From: Giesbergeria sp. | GTDB lineage: Bacteria; Pseudomonadota; Gammaproteobacteria; Burkholderiales; Burkholderiaceae_C | Reading direction: 5' to 3' | Assembly: GCA_023150295.1 (NCBI GenBank) | Contig: JAKLLE010000028.1 | Span: forward strand, 1-43,312 | Length of the DNA stretch: 43,312 bases | Shown here: positions 42,881 through 43,312 of the stretch, piece after piece | Numbering within the stretch: position 1 is the stretch's first letter | Layout of the letters: the number at the start of each line of letters is the position of its first letter | Made by a program: the position numbers and the translations under genes | Notes under the pieces: model-generated | Told to the model about the DNA's origin: nothing | Databases searched by the model: none | What the model saw: only the letters and a program-made list of their open reading frames with translations

Positions 42881-43165
42881 TCAGCTGCGGTTGCCGGTGG
42901 CAATGGCGCCAGCGCGGTTGGCCACCACGGCTTCGCTGCGCACTGCGGTGCGGCTCAGGGTCGAAGGGCTGGCCTGCGCTGCGTCCACGGCTTCGTAATT
43001 CTTGAACTGGGCCACGGCCTGGACGGCCTGGGCGTGCACGGCGGCGCGGCTTTGGGTCGAGGGGGCCTGGGTGTCAAAGCCAGCACCGTACAGATCGCTG
43101 GCCTGGGCGCCCACAGAAGCGAAAGCAGCAACGGCAGCAACAGAGAGGATGCGAGAGAAGGTCAT
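42881..43165 (-). CDS. Small exported repeat protein
   Basis: A 94-residue protein with a signal peptide (MTFSRILSVAAVAAFASVGA, cleavage after AQA) and two similar segments in the mature part: STQSRAAVHAQAVQAVAQ and STLSRTAVRSEAVVANRAG, each introduced by AP/SP. This matches small DUF4148-like periplasmic proteins (S-R-x-A-V-x-x-Q/E-A-V) often found in many copies in Burkholderiales. Function unknown. A weak GGA precedes the start; the ORF extends upstream, but this ATG fits the signal peptide. Confidence 0.75.
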   Translation of the reverse strand: MTFSRILSVAAVAAFASVGAQASDLYGAGFDTQAPSTQSRAAVHAQAVQAVAQFKNYEAVDAAQASPSTLSRTAVRSEAVVANRAGAIATGNRS

Positions 43166-43299
43166 GATGGTTTCCGAGGGACTTGCAGAATTCCTCAACC
43201 CAGCCGAATTTGCCTCTGCGTGAGGCGCAAAAAAAGTTGCGGGCACCGCCCAAAAGGCTGGAAGATCAGGGTATCGAAGTCTGAACTTGGTGCCCGCCC

Positions 43300-43312
43300 A
43301 TGAATACTACCC
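43300..43312 (+). other. Possible start of a rightward gene at the window edge
   Basis: ATG at 43300 opens M-N-T-T and then runs off the window. It lies opposite the last minus-strand gene. Too short to identify; the 134 bases before it contain no other gene that I can recognise. Confidence 0.2.

Overview
This 43.3-kb window is GC-rich chromosomal DNA from a betaproteobacterium, most likely a member of the Comamonadaceae (Acidovorax/Alicycliphilus/Diaphorobacter-like). The reasons are the very long tandem UvrA-type protein, an SAH riboswitch ahead of ahcY, the order rplM-rpsI-(DUF6776)-bactofilin-erpA / anmK-M23 / tyrS, and short dispersed palindromic repeats of a kind I associate with this family. 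The genus is an inference. No tRNA, rRNA or CRISPR array was recognised.

Layout. Bases 1-132 carry the 3' end of an IS4-type transposase cut by the window edge. Next come a CNMP/CBS/DUF294 signalling protein (minus strand) and a 2134-residue UvrA-like ATPase with four ABC modules (2245-8649). Its linkers hold in-frame, repeat-derived insertions of three kinds. Bases 8765-11112 are a collapsed type I restriction-modification island. Only the 5' end of hsdM, the 3' end of hsdS and the 3' end of hsdR (fused to a DUF4268-like start) survive, but an intact two-gene AAA ATPase + DUF4276 (TOPRIM-like) pair sits between the scars. This is the best candidate for an accessory, probably anti-phage, system.

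Bases 11.1-19.2 kb hold a Cys-cluster protein, an SMP-30/gluconolactonase-like protein, a CtlX-type amidinohydrolase divergent from an Lrp/AsnC regulator, two divergently transcribed paralogous membrane diguanylate cyclases, a HAD phosphatase and prfC. A ParDE-type toxin-antitoxin pair follows.

Bases 19.9-23.4 kb are a methyl-cycle operon: promoter, SAH riboswitch, ahcY, tlyA-type rRNA methyltransferase, metF. SAH accumulation should turn on SAH hydrolysis and methyl-folate supply together. A small exported protein, rlmJ and a membrane-anchored Ser/Thr kinase come next. Bases 27.1-34 kb are a conserved housekeeping block (rplM, rpsI, DUF6776 protein, bactofilin, erpA, anmK, M23 peptidase, tyrS) covering translation, Fe-S maturation and cell-wall turnover/recycling. 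Bases 34-40.5 kb contain a LysR regulator divergent from a DUF2917 gene, glmU with an overlapping sensorless histidine kinase, and an Lrp regulator divergent from glmS, so both UDP-GlcNAc pathway genes lie within 5 kb. The 3' end of glmS is tandemly duplicated as a hairpin-rich repeat. The window closes with a GNAT acetyltransferase, a SPOR-domain membrane protein and a small exported repeat protein, all on the minus strand.

Coordinates come from reading frames and start-codon context. Family names rest on motif recognition, not on database searches.
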